From assembly GCA_023101885.1 (NCBI GenBank), contig JALPQD010000004.1:12359688-12423687 (forward strand): a stretch of 64,000 nucleotides of DNA. The letters run 5' to 3'. Each line of letters begins with the position of its first letter. The stretch's first letter is position 1. Position numbers and translations under genes: made by a program. Under the pieces are notes generated by a model, which made no database searches, was not told where the DNA came from, and was given only the letters and a program-made list of their open reading frames with translations. Positions 12,740 to 26,500 of this stretch are shown here, in pieces. The DNA is from Typhlomys cinereus (taxonomy: Eukaryota; Chordata; Mammalia; Rodentia; Platacanthomyidae).

Positions 12740-13140
12740 AATAGCTCTTTCCTAGGCAGCCCAGAACAGAGCAGTTAGGCTGGGAAGGTCCATGAAGGCC
12801 TCTCCCATGGCTGGTATTATCCTAAGGCAATACCCTTACCAATTCCAGGAACGACTCTAAATCCCCTTTGAGATAGCAGACTTCCCCCAACATCTATTTA
12901 CAAAAAGATATGGAGATTAAAAGTTCCAATCAGATTTAAAGAAACTAAAACTGACCAATAATAAAAAGCCACTTTTCTTCTCCCTAGAGCCTGCCTCTAT
13001 AAGTACCCCTGATCCTGCCAGCCATCAAATGACTCCCTTGTTCTTCTCTGACTCAGTGTCCTTGAGTTCCTTCCTTTTTTCCACTTAATAAATCTTACCT
13101 TAACCCCTCCCCATGTGTTCTGGTGTTATTCTTCAACCCA
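12740..13140 (+). mobile_element. Endogenous retrovirus LTR 3 (plus), diverged relative
   Basis: It shares the block order of the two LTRs to its left: gttccaatcagatttaaagaaact, then ctgaccaataa and aaagcca. It then has ctataagtaccc as a TATA region and AATAAA at about 13087-13092, followed by a U5-like segment. It appears older or from a sister subfamily. Confidence 0.6.
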
Positions 13141-15969
13141 GGGAACTCAAGGCTATCCTTTACACACACACACACACACACACACCTACACCAAAAAAAA
13201 AAAAAAATCTACCCAAGATAAAGACAGGATACATATGTAAATGGAAAAATGACAATTCTCACCTCAAAGGAATAAGAGTTAGTTTAATCTGGAGCCAGGA
13301 ACAGAGATTCAGGTTGTCCCAGACTCCACGTCCCAATGTGGTAACAGTTTCTTGGGGTTTTTACTCACAGAATCAAAGAAATCCACAAATCATGATGCTG
13401 TTCAAACATGTTGGTGGGAACATCAGGTTACAGCAAAGTTGTGAGATCACTGCTACAGGCTGCAGTGCTATCTAATGATTCTACTTTTGGTTGTGGAGGT
13501 TAGTGGTCTGCTATATTGATTCAATTCAGAAGATGTATCCCGATAGTCACAGGATATTAGGACAGACTCAAAGGAAGGGCAATGAGTGGCTATTAAGGGG
13601 GTGCAAAGGTCACCCAAGATAAATGTAATTAGGCTCTGAATTTGCAACATTCCAACCCTCCCCAAAGCCATTGACATTCAAATTAGCCTAATCCGTCAGA
13701 ATTGCTTTTCAGTGACTTTTGCTCTTATGAGGAAAAAAGGGAAGAAGGAAAATAAATAAGGCACATTTGTAATTTGCTTTATTTCCTTTTCTCTGTGCAG
13801 ACTGGTTTTGATGACAAGAAGCAAAGAGAATAATCAGAGCCCTCTACCATCTGGCAGCCAGATAGATGTATTAATTGCAACTTTGACAGAATAGAGTCAC
13901 ACAAGTGTCAGAATGTTTTATGACCACCAGGGTCCTTAGCATTCACAACTTGCCCTTCCTGAATCTGTCCTCATGTCCTGTGACTACCAAGTAAAACCTT
14001 TTGCATTGAATTAACTTAGCAGACAACTAGCCCCCACCAACCAAAAGGTTCAGAATGTCTTTAGATATCATCTATAGGGAGTGATAGATACTTAATGCCA
14101 TTTAGAAAGCAAATAAGGGTCCCCCACTTTATCATTATGGTTCTTTTGCACTTCTTCGGACTTCATAATATTGAAATTTATCTTCTGCTCTTTGGCCTTC
14201 TGGTATCTGTTGTTTGTCCTGTGGTCTAATCTTGGAATGGGAAGACTGAACCCACACAGGTTAACATGTTTTTTCCTTAAAATTGTATTAACTTAAAGCT
14301 CCAATTGTTCCCAGCATTGCAACAGAAAATGTGTCTTTCTAGATAATGTTGACTGTATACAATTGCTATCTGAGAATGCAGTAAACCACTTTATATATTT
14401 TCTTGCACACTTTCCTGAAATTCACTTTTGTGTTTCTTGTTCCCATGAGATTTTGTTGTACCTTGTTATTATATTTATATGGTCACTGATTCTGGATGAT
14501 TCCTTATGTGTAACACTTATAAACATGTATTTCTTAGTATAGTTTTACTCTTTTTGAGATCCCTCTAACCCAAGCCTGGATGCAATTCCTATCGCTCCCT
14601 ATTCATATTCCTGCATTGATGTAAATGCTGGGATTTATAAGGATTAATACTAGACAATATTAAACAATGAATACTAAAGAAGGAGCTATGTTTACTTTTA
14701 TTATGAATGGACAGGAAAATAGAAATCAAGAATTGGGTCTTTGCACATTTCAGTTGCTTACGCAGCATGAAGTTGAGGGCAGATAATAAAATCTGGGGAG
14801 GTGTAGAGTCCATAATGATCAAGTGGGAGCTCTTACTTGCTTTCTGAATAGAATTGAATGTCATCATTTGCAATGACAAATTGGAATGCTATTGATAATC
14901 ACTGATTTCACCTACCAAGTCACCATGAGCACATAATTTCTGAGGATGCCCATTTGACATATGCACTTGAAAGATAGCACCCAGAAGATACACACCACCA
15001 TAACACTTAAGCATACTTTATGCACAGAAATAGAACATACATATGGTTATTGTGTGAAATAACATTGTTATCTAAAGCTATATAGAGCAGTTTTAAAAAT
15101 GATAAAAATAAAAAAATTGTAATGCTTTAAGTAAGTTTGCAATTTTGTGTTGAGCCCATTCATACTTATCTTGTGTCTTTGTAGCCCTTAGACTGTGGGT
15201 AAGGTATGCCTGCACTATAGGTTTACTCTAGAGTGTTCTTAGAAAGGAAAATTTGCTTTGTATTGGACTACCATCACTTCTGACCTCTGTCTTTTAATAA
15301 ACTGCATCATTTTTTCATGTGATTTCTTTATATATATTGCCATATATAAATCAAGAAAAAATTAAATAAACTCTGTGGAGAAAAGGCTAGTCATCATCTC
15401 TCTTTTTCATTGATATATTTGCCTTTGTATTCCTTAGATATAATTTGCTTAACAGATATGTAGCTTGCACATGTATTCTCCCATTCTTTGAGCTTTTTCA
15501 TTTTCTAGAGGATGTTTACAAGGTTAGAATTACACAGACATCACTGGGTTTTCAGTGCATGTTTAAGAAACCATTGTCTAACCCAAAGACACAAAGGTAT
15601 ACTTTCATTTCCTCATAAATGTTTTAGAAAAAAAAAATTAGCTCAGACATTCAAGCTTATGAGACATTTTGTTTTCCTATGAATGAGGCACTGATGCAAA
15701 TTATTTTGTGTGTGAACAAATGATTATGGATACATGTTAAATAAATGAGAAAACACATATTTATTAAGTCTTCTATATTTTCCCACATGTGATGATTAAT
15801 TTTCAATGTTTACTTGACAGGACTTGGAACCCCTTCAGATCCATTGCTTTGGGCATGTCTGTGAGGCTACTGACTGAGATGTTTAACTGAATGGGGAAGA
15901 CTTGCCTTGAATGTGAGCAGTGCCACTCCAGGGACTGGAGACACAAGGAGAATAAAAAAGAGCAAGTGA
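13141..15969. other. Intergenic spacer
   Basis: A (CA)n run with a poly-A run lies at about 13163-13207. The rest is A+T-rich sequence with no convincing exon or nameable repeat. Short open frames are scattered and lack any recognisable protein. Confidence 0.5.
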
Positions 15970-16620
15970 GCTGTCATGGTTTGGATGTAAGATACCCCCC
16001 ACAGGCTCCGTGTTTGCATCCTCAGCTGTTAATGTTGGGGAAAGTCATGATCTTTGGGAGCTAGAGCTTTGTTGGAGGAAAGCACTTTACAGTGGAGAGG
16101 GCTGGAGTTTGGGAGTCCCCTCCCCCCACTACTAGCTTGCTGCTAGTAGTCTGTTCTAACATCTGCTGTTTGCTTGGCCATGATGGACTTGATGACCTGA
16201 ACCACCTCTAGCTTCTATTACCTGCCATGCCTTTCCCACCATGATGGACTGCATTTTCCCCTCTGGAACCATAAAGCCAAGTAAGTCTCCCTTTCTCCCC
16301 TTAAGTCTCTGGTTGTTCGAGTGCTGTCTCACAGCAGTAGAAACAGTAGAAACATGAGCATTCTTCTCCCTGACAGGCAATGTGGCCTGTACTTCATGAC
16401 CCATCACAATGATTCCCCCCTCATGGTGGACTGTATCTCCTTCTGTAATGACACAATCTTTATCTGTTGTGTTCACCATGTTTTGTCTGGTAGCATTCTT
16501 GATTGTGCTGTCTCATTTTTCCAACAATTTAGGAAAGTCGTTTTGTGAGCTAAAATGTACCACTTCTCCCAGAAGCTGCGTTTGTCAGGGATTTTTGTCA
16601 CAACAAGTCAGGTAACAAAT
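15970..16620 (+). repeat. MaLR-type LTR (ORR1/MT-like), possibly two segments
   Basis: The segment starts ctgtcatggtttggatgtaag and later has ctgccatgcctttcccacca, atggactgc, accataaagccaagtaagtc and ctctggttg. This is typical of rodent MaLR LTRs. A second, more diverged copy seems to follow from about 16360, with ttcatgacccatcacaatg and a similar end ttttgtcacaacaag. Confidence 0.6.
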
Positions 16621-16674
16621 TATCGTGCCACGGTGTAAAACCAGCAGATTCAAACACCTTAAACAATCTAACAT

Positions 16675-17190
16675 AGGAGCTGGTGAGATGACTCACGGAG
16701 TAAAGGACCACACACAAACCCAGCAACCTGAGTTCCATCTGTGGCCCATAAAGAACCAACTTCTGGGCTGGAAAGATGGCTCAGGGGTTAAAACTCTGCC
16801 TCATAAGCAGAAGGTCCTGAGTTCAGATTCCATGTTCCATGTAAAAAGGCCAGGTTGAAATGGCGATGGCTTGTACTTCCTGCTCTGGTGGGTGGAGCCT
16901 GGAAAATACCAGAACAAAGCAAGGAGGAAGAAAAAAGCAGTCCAGAATGATCCCTGAAGTCACCCTTGGTCCTCCACAGGGACACATGTGCCCTCTGATA
17001 CACACACATACTAAATGATGAACGAATAAATAGTTTTTTTTTTTAAAAACATCTATTAAAAAAAAAAGAATGAATTTCTGAGAGCTGTTTTCTGACCTCC
17101 ACATATGCACCATGGAACATGCATACAGTACATGTGTGCATACTTGCTTGCCCAATCTGTCTCTCTCTTTTCTCCATTAAAATAAATAAA
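16675..17190 (+). repeat. Old B2-like SINE split by a nested SINE
   Basis: The left part (gagctggtgagatgactcacg to about 16765) and the right part (gagagctgttttctgacctcc to tctctctc, about 17080-17190) together form one B2-like element. The nested SINE occupies 16766-17067. Confidence 0.65.
16766..17067 (+). mobile_element. Older tRNA-derived SINE nested in B2-like element
   Basis: It has a head like ggctggaaagatggctcagg, a body with gcctggaaaataccagaac and gatccctgaagtcaccc, and a (CA)n/AATAAA tail. Imperfect flanking duplication: gaaccaacttctg against gaatgaatttctg. Confidence 0.75.
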
Positions 17191-18520
17191 AATTTAAAAT
17201 GTTATATATATGTAATAAAATTTATGTGTAGCATGATTTTACATAATAAATTATAACAAAAATATTAAAAGAAAATAGGTCTATATTTTATTTCTATTTT
17301 CCTCCAATTTACATATCAAAGCCAAATATACACAATGATTCCATTTATAAAATTTTATACATATTTTTCAGTCAAGGAAATAAAAATGTTAAAATTTATG
17401 ATTATCAGATTATATACACAATTACAATAGGTCAATTTATAAGTACAAACTTATTTTAAAGTAATTGTGAGCTATGGAAAACACTATGAAAATTATGTTC
17501 TTAAAGCTTTATACTCATTCATGAATTTACATGAATTGACATGAATTTACAAATAGAAACAATGAAAACTAAGTAGTGTGTGACCTATTGTTAAAGAATT
17601 TTTTCTAAACATACTATAAATAAAAGATCCTGATTCCCTAAATGCTAAAAGTATCAGTTCCTTTTAACCATTTTCATTAAAAAGTTTATTTATTTTAAAA
17701 AGTTTGTTATTTTGAAAAATGTATTTTAAAAAAGTTTGTAAAAAAACATGCAAAAGCAAATACTTCCAAATTGAGTATACTGAATGCAGTGTAGCCCTTG
17801 TTCCCCTTAGGGTAAGTGTCTTTAAGCTGATGTTTGCACAGACATTCCATTTCCATTTTCTTCCTTTTTCTCACTTCACATTTCACTCATAGAGCTTCTC
17901 AAGATTGCCAGGAGTTTACACCTAGGAAAGCCTTCCTTTCCACCCTGTGCTTTGACAGGTGAGAAAACTTGACTTTAATGGTGGCAGTAATTAAAATGTG
18001 GCTCGTGGGGTGGAAGATTTTCTTCTGAGGTATCATGTATATGTCCTTTCAGTTGCTGTAAGTGCCTGCTTCCCAACTGCCTGGAATTCTGGCTGCCATT
18101 TTTTGGATTAGATTTTTGGCATTTAAATATTTCTAAATAGGTCTCTCTGTTTCCTAACTCACTGCGCCTGTCATTGAATATACAAGTGTGCTGACTTGCC
18201 TAACTCCGAGCTCATTCCTCTTTCTTTGAACCAGCTTATTGAATTCCTACTATTGAAATGAGAAATTCTGGGAATTTCTAATGCTCCTGACCCTGACTTT
18301 CAGTAAGTTCTTATCCTAGCTCTGTGTTGTGCTAATCACAGTCTATGTGAAATACTTTCTATCCTAGAAAAAGGCTGACCGGGGAAACCTGACAGCAAAG
18401 ATAGTAAATTAGAACCCTTCTCTTGTAAAGTAGAGTGTAATCACGCAGAGCTTTGAACAAATCTGCTTCTTAGCAATGAGTATCAAGCTTTTGCACTCTA
18501 CCACTGTGCCACGTCCTTAG
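17191..18520. other. Intergenic A+T-rich spacer
   Basis: Very A+T-rich to about 17780, then mixed sequence. No gene or nameable repeat recognised. Confidence 0.5.
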
Positions 18521-18524
18521 CCCA

Positions 18525-18725
18525 CCAACACATTTATTTTAACATTATTTTTTACCTAGTTATACAAGCTCAATGGGTAGGTACTTTCGCCCCTCTCCTT
18601 CCCTACTGTTGTCTCCCCATCCCACTCTGCCCCCTCCCTCCTCCTCTCCTGCTTCCTTTTCTCTCTCCCCACTTTCCTCCTCTCTTGGTGTTTTTAACCT
18701 GCTTCCTTCCACTCTCCAGAACATC
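18525..18725 (-). mobile_element. L1-type 3' end, reverse orientation
   Basis: attattttttacctag, tacaagctcaatgggtagg and a long C/T tract parallel the segments at 9421 and 53466. Complemented, this is a purine-rich 3' UTR with an A-rich tail. Confidence 0.45.
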
Positions 18726-19203
18726 TGTTTATATGAGCACTGAATTTCCCTCTAAGTCGTCTGTATTAGTGAGGGTTCAGGAATCAGTGGCATACCTTGG
18801 AGCCCTTCTTGGGACACCCACTAATAGGCTAACTCTGTTATAGCTGTCTAATTAATTAATCCCTTGCCACTAAGGATCTTACTGCCTGAAGCCTTCTCCC
18901 GAGATCAGTGCTAGTCTTTGAGGGCTCCTTTAACACTTTTCTTAATCTATTATCAACAGCAGTATAAGTTAGTTTTGCTTTCCGTAATTTCAGCAACCAT
19001 GGCTTCATTCTTACCTGCTCAGATGGAGTTTAGTTGTGTTATTAGATTTATGGAACACTTGAACTTCCCAGTAACTGCAACAAAGACTAGAACTTAATGT
19101 TTTTCAATAAATAAAACAATCTGAACTAAGGGTAAGCACTACTTTAAGAATGTGCTAAAAAGAAAAATAAAAAAGAATGTGCTCAGTGATTAGCTTTTAA
19201 AAT
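18726..19203. other. Intergenic spacer
   Basis: No gene seen. The start may belong to a dispersed repeat (tattagtgagggttcaggaa), unassigned. Confidence 0.4.
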
Positions 19204-19211
19204 AAAATTCA

Positions 19212-19486
19212 GGGGGCTGGAGAGGTGGCTCAGGGGTTAAGCCTCTGCCTTGCAGGCAGAAGGTCCTGAGTTCCAGATCCCACGTATAGACGCCAGGTGG
19301 AAGCGGGGGCGGCCTGCGCTTCTGGTCCTGGTAGGGCGGAGCCTGTGAATCCGGGGGCAGAAGGAGGTGGAGGCGTCCATGGTGGTTCCCGATTCGTCCG
19401 TGGTTCTACACACACACATACACACATGCGCGCGCACATACATACACACACACGCACAATTGAATAAATAATAAAAAAAATTTAAA
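19212..19486 (+). mobile_element. Young tRNA-derived SINE (plus)
   Basis: Near-complete member of the young family, with head, G+C-rich body, (CA)n with cgcgc, and an AATAATAAAA tail. It is flanked by a short duplication (aaattca). It may lie within the SLCO4C1 3' UTR or just beyond it. Confidence 0.9.
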
Positions 19487-20411
19487 AAAATTCAAAATGT
19501 TCAGTATGTAAGCACTGGTCAATAGTGCATTAAGAAACTTGTCATGTCTCATTGGCACTTTTGGTTACTGAAGCTGGTTCTTTCCTTTGAATATGTAATT
19601 GAATAATACTATCACAGAATCATAAATTTCAGTGTTAAAACTCAAAATATCAACAAATTACTTCCTGGAATTCTTAAGTAAAACTGAAAATATATGTATT
19701 CAATGCTGATTATTTCTGAGTTCCCAACAGACCGGATCACAAAAAGAACTTTTTATAGTCTAATGGGTCAATAACTTACTGGGAAAACAAATGCCAGATA
19801 AGTATATAGAACATAAAAACAAATTATATTGTAAAGCTGCCTTTAAATTCATGGAATTTCAATAATAATTCCAAGAAACCAATACATAAACCTGATTAGC
19901 ATAAATTTTTATGCCATAAGCTCCCTAATAATTTCAAACTATTGACAATGAGAATTTAAATGTCAGTTACAAAAGGATCAAATAACAGTGTGATTCAAGG
20001 GAGGGGTGACGGTATTGCCAACAGCCCTGGCTGTTTGAGAATCAGAGGCCGTGAGATCTTATCTATGCAGAAGACCAGACCAAAAAAACAAAATTGGTAC
20101 TTCCATTTTTTTTTTTTTGCCCCTGTAATTTGTTCATGTAAACTCTGCAGTAATGGTTGCTGTCGACTGTTTTCCTTGTCACTGGGGGATTTTATAGTGA
20201 GGAAATAAGCAAAAATGGTTGTTGTTTGAGACTTGGTGAACTTAAAAGGCCTGTTTCTTGCCTGAAGAAAAAAAATAATTGTTCACACACACAACAAACA
20301 CGCTGGGTGTTCTCAGCTCTGTGGTCCGCACTGGGTAGATGATGCTGTAGCGCACACTTTCCTCTTAGAAATGGAGACCAGATTCCCACAGTCGCTTCTC
20401 TTTTTTCTCTC
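19487..20411 (-). other. SLCO4C1 3' UTR and downstream flank
   Basis: Sequence directly after the SLCO4C1 stop codon on the - strand. No canonical AATAAA was found on the - strand here by eye. A candidate occurs at about 18534-18539, so the transcript end is not fixed from sequence. Confidence 0.4.
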
Positions 20412-20566
20412 TCATCCTTCATTTTCTGTTTTGTTGAGGTTCTGTTCTGTTGAAATAGTAGACACAACTACATTCTGACTCGTATCTTCTGTATCTGTTG
20501 GTGGTGGTCTATACAAAAAGATGGCCAATCCATTGAAGAACATGGTGATAATTTTACAAGTCACAC
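20412..20566 (-). CDS. SLCO4C1: SLCO4C1 terminal coding exon 13
   Basis: 155 nt to the stop TGA at 20414-20412, acceptor tgtttag. It encodes SVTCKIITMFFNGLAIFLYR, then the cytoplasmic tail ending TEQNLNKTENEG. The tail differs from human in detail but keeps length and position. Confidence 0.94.
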
Positions 20567-23500
20567 CTAAACACAGAAAAAAGTTAATCATGCATCTGAA
20601 TTGTTAGGGACCCCCCCCAAAAAAGTTTCCGAGGAGAAATTCTTCATAAATGATACATTCTGCTTTAAAGAAACAAATAATATAGCATTAACAATTCCTC
20701 ACTTGCAAATTCTAAAGCAGGAGAGAGGCTGAGTTGGTTGGGGCACACCTGCTATCCCAGTACAAGACAAGAGGACCACATTTTTTAGGCCAACCAGGGC
20801 CTCACCAGGAGTTAAAGGGCAGCATAAGCAACAGAGCAAGACCTTGTCTCGATAAAGAAGAAACAGTAGGAATAAAGCAACAAAACACCTGTATACAATT
20901 CAATGATCCAACACTTTCTTTCTAAATCACAAAACATTTACAATAAGTTTTGTCCTATTCTTAGTTATACTTATAGACTTTTATAAAGTGTAGTATAGAT
21001 TAATTAAATTCATTCTCTTGTTTTCTTTTTTATCTCTTGAGACAGGGTTTTGGTACCTCACTGCTGTGGCCTCACTCGTCTGGGGACTGGCATTACAGGT
21101 ATACACTGCTACAAGCAAGCTGTAACTTGGTGAACACAGTTTCATATATTTTAAAGATTATAGTCAACTAAAAATCAGTAATGAAATAAAATTTATACCA
21201 TGCTTGAAACTGTGTGAGTTACAATTTTCATATCCAAAGGGGAAATAATTCTAAAAATAAAGAGGTTGGAGCTCTTAGGAGAAAGCCTTTATACGAATAT
21301 ATTGTATCTAATACCAAAATAAACTTTTCCATATTAGCTGAAAATGTGGTTCATTAGGATTTTACAAAAGTTTTAATTTGACTTTGAATAATTCTTTTTA
21401 GCAAACTGCCTCTTTTATTTACTTATTTTGTTGATATATTTTGAAATTTCAACTTTGTGTATCTTCAGGGTAGGAGGTTTTGCATTAGTCCCTAAGAGGA
21501 ACCATTCATTTTCCATTCTTTTAGCAAAATAAGTACAAGCTAAACCAATTAAAAATTGTTAAACAAGAGCAGATTGAATGAAAATAATTAAAAATTATAT
21601 ATGATTAATGTTACCTATTCTACTCAAAATTTACTCTTGCTTATGAGTTTATTTACTCAGTCAGTATTATATTGCTGTAATTGTAAATTTAGATTAAGTA
21701 CTGTGGCTTATATAGATACAAGAGGAATAACGTTACCTTGACGCATTAAAATAGTAATTATTAAAATGAAATTACATTTATATAGAACTGAGATTTGCAG
21801 AGGCCTTTCAAATTCTCTCAGGGCATCCTATGGTGCAAGGGTACCGTCTTTGACTCACAACTGCAGACCAGAAATCACCAGCTGACAATGGGATTCAAAT
21901 TAGTTTACTCCAAATCTGTCGAGATGCTACTTACTTATGGCAACCAGCATATGGGCCATCTTGGTATTGTCATAAATCCAGCAAGCTCCTTTAGTTCCAC
22001 ATTCATTAATATCCCAGAGAATACATGTGCTGTCTATTATGGCACCAAATATAATTGGTCCAGGTATAGTACCTAGGAAGATTAAAGGCAAAAATTATAA
22101 CAGGTAAAGATTATAGCTTGCGGTCATCAGTTTCTAATATCCATGGCTATATACATTATTATAGAATACAAATAGACTTTAGTCTATTCATATGCAAATT
22201 ATCCAATTCATACATACGTCAAAGGGTTATAAGGAGAAATAGACAAAGTATTTTTAGTAGTCATCTGATGTACATTTCTAATCAATTCAGAAAAGCACTT
22301 TAATGGAAAATTTTACCATGTTAGGTTAATATTTAACGTAGAAAATATTATTTTAGCCTACTAAAAACTTAAACATACTGATAATAATTAATGTATACAT
22401 GATGATGTAACTTGATACATATATGTATATAGCAAAATCTTTTAATCAGGTAAAACACATTTGTCTTCTTAAAATTCATTAATTTTTGGTGATGAAACTT
22501 TCAAAATCCATTCTCCCAGATCTTTAAATTAATTGTTCCTTTAGTAATTATTTTAATTAATATATGCTGAACATTTTTAGGCTTTTATTTTTTCTTTGCC
22601 AATCTTCCTTCTTTAAAAGCTATATGATTTGGGCCAGCTAGATGGCTCAGAGAGTAAAGCACCTGCTGGAAAACCTGGTGACTTGAGTTCAAATTCCAGA
22701 AACCCCCACGGTGTAAGGAGATAACTGACTTCTGAAAGATGTTCTCTGACCTCTGCCCATTCACCCTGACATGCATATGTATTCTGTCTCTCTTACACTC
22801 TTTTGTTCTCTCTATAATGAAAAACTACTCAACTACTAATGAGTATTTTCATCATTCTGTGTACTGTAAATAATGAAGACTTAAAATATGAAAAGATGTG
22901 CATAAATTATAAGGAAAAGGCCATTTTGCATAGGATTTAAACATCCAAGGATTTCAAGTTCTTTAGGGAACCTAAACATTCCTCCAAGGATATTAAGGGA
23001 TGACTAGAAAGTAATTCTAAATACATGATTAGAGATAGAATTTCTTAGAGGAAGATTAAAACTGTATCTAGTCTGTTTTATGACTGAGGCATGAGAGAGT
23101 CAAAAGGGCACTTGATCTCACGGGATCATTTTCTCAATCTCGCTTCCACTATAGTTAATTGTGAACTCAAAGTAAAACCATAAATCTTTCAGTGCTTTAA
23201 TTTGTTCATCTTAACTGGGAGAAAGTTGGATTAAGTGCTCCCCAATGTGCTGCTTTTAGTTTTTACATATATTATGTTTCTATTGTTTGTTTCTCCTTAT
23301 TTTACCTACACCTATAAATGCATTATAAATTCTATCAGTACATAATTAGCAACAATATCAATATAACTGCTGTTGAAATGGTTTCTTTTTTTTCATGTGT
23401 GTGAGGTATGACTTTGTGTGTGTGCGAGTGTATGTGAGTGACAGGAACATGTGTACCATAGAACATGTGTGGGAGACAGAGGACAAGCTTTGGGGGTTGT

Positions 23501-26500
23501 TCTTCACCCTTCCAACTTGTTTGACACTTGGTCACTTCCACTGTAGCTATTCCAGGGTGGCTGGCCCACAGGTTCTGAAGGACCTTGGGGCTCCACCTCT
23601 CATAAGCTCACTGGAATTACAGGTATTTACAGCACTGTGCATAGCTCTTGTGGGATCTGGAGATTCAAACTTGGATGTTATGCTTTCATAGCCAGTACTT
23701 TACATGCTTAGCAATCTCCCCAACTTTACAGCTGAAATGTTTGAATTCCTTTTTTATTGTCAAGGAAATAAAATAGTTACAAATAGCCATAAAGTTCAAA
23801 ATGAAAATCATAATTCATAATTTACATTCCAAGCAAATTTTTAAGTTTTTAAGTTACATCTTTTTAAGTTACATCTGTAATGGAATTGAAAACAACAGAA
23901 AACCAGCCAGGTAAAAAGTAAAGCCAATGCATTCTCAGATGTTATATAGTGATACTGTGCCTTGAATTGCAAAATATCTTTCAACAACAGCAAGTAGATA
24001 GTTTTATCTATAGTTATTTTCTTTGGCACATAACATATCTGAATAAGTCAATAACACTAATGAACAGAAAATAATCACTAATGATTTTTTTTATGACTTA
24101 CCCAACAATCTAAGTAACGTGAACTGTACTCCTAATGCTAGGGACCGTTGTCTGTCATTAACACACCTGGAAATATATTCAATAAAAGAGATAAAATCAG
24201 GTTATATATTTTAGCACACTTTGAGCAAAGTTCAGTTCTGTATCAGTTTAACATTTCTGTACTAAATGCTTACATAAAATAAACTAATAATAAAATAATT
24301 ATTCTAGGATTATAAAAGAAAAAATATTATTGCAAGTAAAATACCACAGATAACTCAGGTTGTTAGCCCTTATAATATTTGACAACGTTAAAGAAAATGG
24401 CATTCATTAACAAGACTGATTTTTCATAAAAATAAATTTTCAATAAATTATATATAGAGAGAATGTACCCCAGAAGAATAAAGGTCACATATGATAAATT
24501 CACAGGTACATTGCTAGTGGTGAAATAGGAACTCCAAGCATTTGAAATGCTGGCAAAAACAATTATGTAAGAAAAATAAGCACAGGGGCTGGAGAGATGG
24601 CTCAAGGGTTATATAAGACTGCCTCACAAGTGGAAGGTACTGAATTTGGATCCCAGGACCCATGTAAAAATGCCAAGCAGAAACGGTGGCAGCCTGCACT
24701 TTCAGCCCTGGTAGACAGAGCTTGGGAAATCCCAGAGCAAAGCAAGAAGGAGGTAGGAAGCAATTTAGAATGATCCCAAAGTTACCCTTGGTCGTCCACA
24801 GGGACACACAGTGCCCCTCCACAATAATCGATCAATAAATAAAGTTTTAAAAAAAGAAAAGAAAAATAAACACAAGGATTGGAAAGGAAGAAATAAAATG
24901 GCTTCTGTTTGTAGATTGCATAGTCTTACATTATAAAAATCCCTGATACTTCTACTAAAAGAGGTGTTGGAATGAATAAATGAACTTGTTAAAATTCAAG
25001 GTCCCAAGCCAACATATAATCAGTTGTACTTCCATAACTTAAATAAAGAATCCATTTATAATACCAGAAAAAATAAAATACTTAGGAAAACATTTAACTG
25101 ATGAAGCAAAAGTCTAATATAACAAAATGATACAAAACATTGACGAATAAAGAAATTGAAGAAAATAGGCATTTTATGCTAATGGATTGAAATATTGTTG
25201 AAATGTCCATCTTACCCAAAGTAATCTAAAATAAAATACTTATTAAAATTCTAATGACATCATTAGAAAAAATAAGAAACACAATCCATAAATTCGTATG
25301 GAAAAGATCCAGAATAGTTAAATCAATCTTGGGCAAAAAAAGAAAGCTGGAGACATATATAATACTACCAGATTTCCAGGCCTGCCTAATCTCTCCCCAT
25401 CCTGAAGCTCAGGGAAATTTGGGGAAGCGGTAAGATTGTAAGATTGTAAGAGCACAAGGATGGGAGGAGTCATGATATGCAAGATATTCCACACAAGTTA
25501 GGGCCGAAGCAATTATAATAGGACTCTGCATGATCTGAGCAATGACCAACATATCATTGACCTCTCAAAGTCTAGCATGGATTAAAGGCACTAGGATCCT
25601 TAGAAGCAAGGGATTAACAGCCACAATAGTGTTCCTATACTTAAGGGGAACACAAGAAAGAGTTCTAGGAAATGCCACTGAGTCCTTACACCTCATCAGA
25701 GAGGAGGACCCAGAGGAAAGTTTGACACACATTAAAGGATGCTTCAGGCATGGGGGGAGGGGACACTGGGAGAAAGGGAGGGAGGGGGAAAGAAAGAGGA
25801 AAAGGGGGGAGGGAGCAGGTAGGTCCAGGGAGGGGTGGAGGGAGGGAGGGGACAGGGGTACCTATTACGTTTGCAAGAGCAGAAAAAAAAATACTACCAG
25901 ATTTCAAACTATAGTAACAAAGTATACCAATCAAAGCAATGCAGTTTTGGCATAAAAACAAACACATGGATCAATGGGATTGAATAAACACTAGCAAATA
26001 AACCTATATATCGATCATCAATTGGTGTTTGACAAACATGTCAAAAACACGAAGTGGAGAAAGTAGACTGTCTTTAAAAAAATGATGTTCAAAAAACTGG
26101 ATATTCACTTGCAAAGCATTGATGTTAGATACTGCTTTTTAACTGTGTACAAAAATCCATTCAGATGGACCAGAAGCTTAAAGTATACATATTGACTCTA
26201 AAAGTCTTTTTCTTATCAAAAGAAAAAGAAAACAGAGGCAGAAAGTTCTTAATATTAATTTGGGCAATGATTTTCAGACTGACATTGAAAGGATAGGAAA
26301 CAAAACCAAAAATAGACTAACAGAATTATACCAAATTAAAATGCTTCTGCACCACAAAAAAGACAAAATGAAGGGTCAGCCTACAGAATGGAAGAAAATA
26401 TCAGCAAGTCATACATCTCAGAAGCAATTATTGAAAATTAATCAGAAATTAAAGCAGCACTGAACAAGAAAAACAATTATTAAGAATTAAAATAACAATT

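Noticed and set aside
13141..15969. Possible displaced CSF1R exon in the spacer
   Set aside because: No signal-peptide or Ig-like coding segment with splice sites was found on either strand; a non-coding exon cannot be excluded.
19212..19290. SINE heads as true tRNA genes
   Set aside because: A- and B-box words are present but the cloverleaf is not complete, and a SINE body and A-rich tail follow with target duplications.
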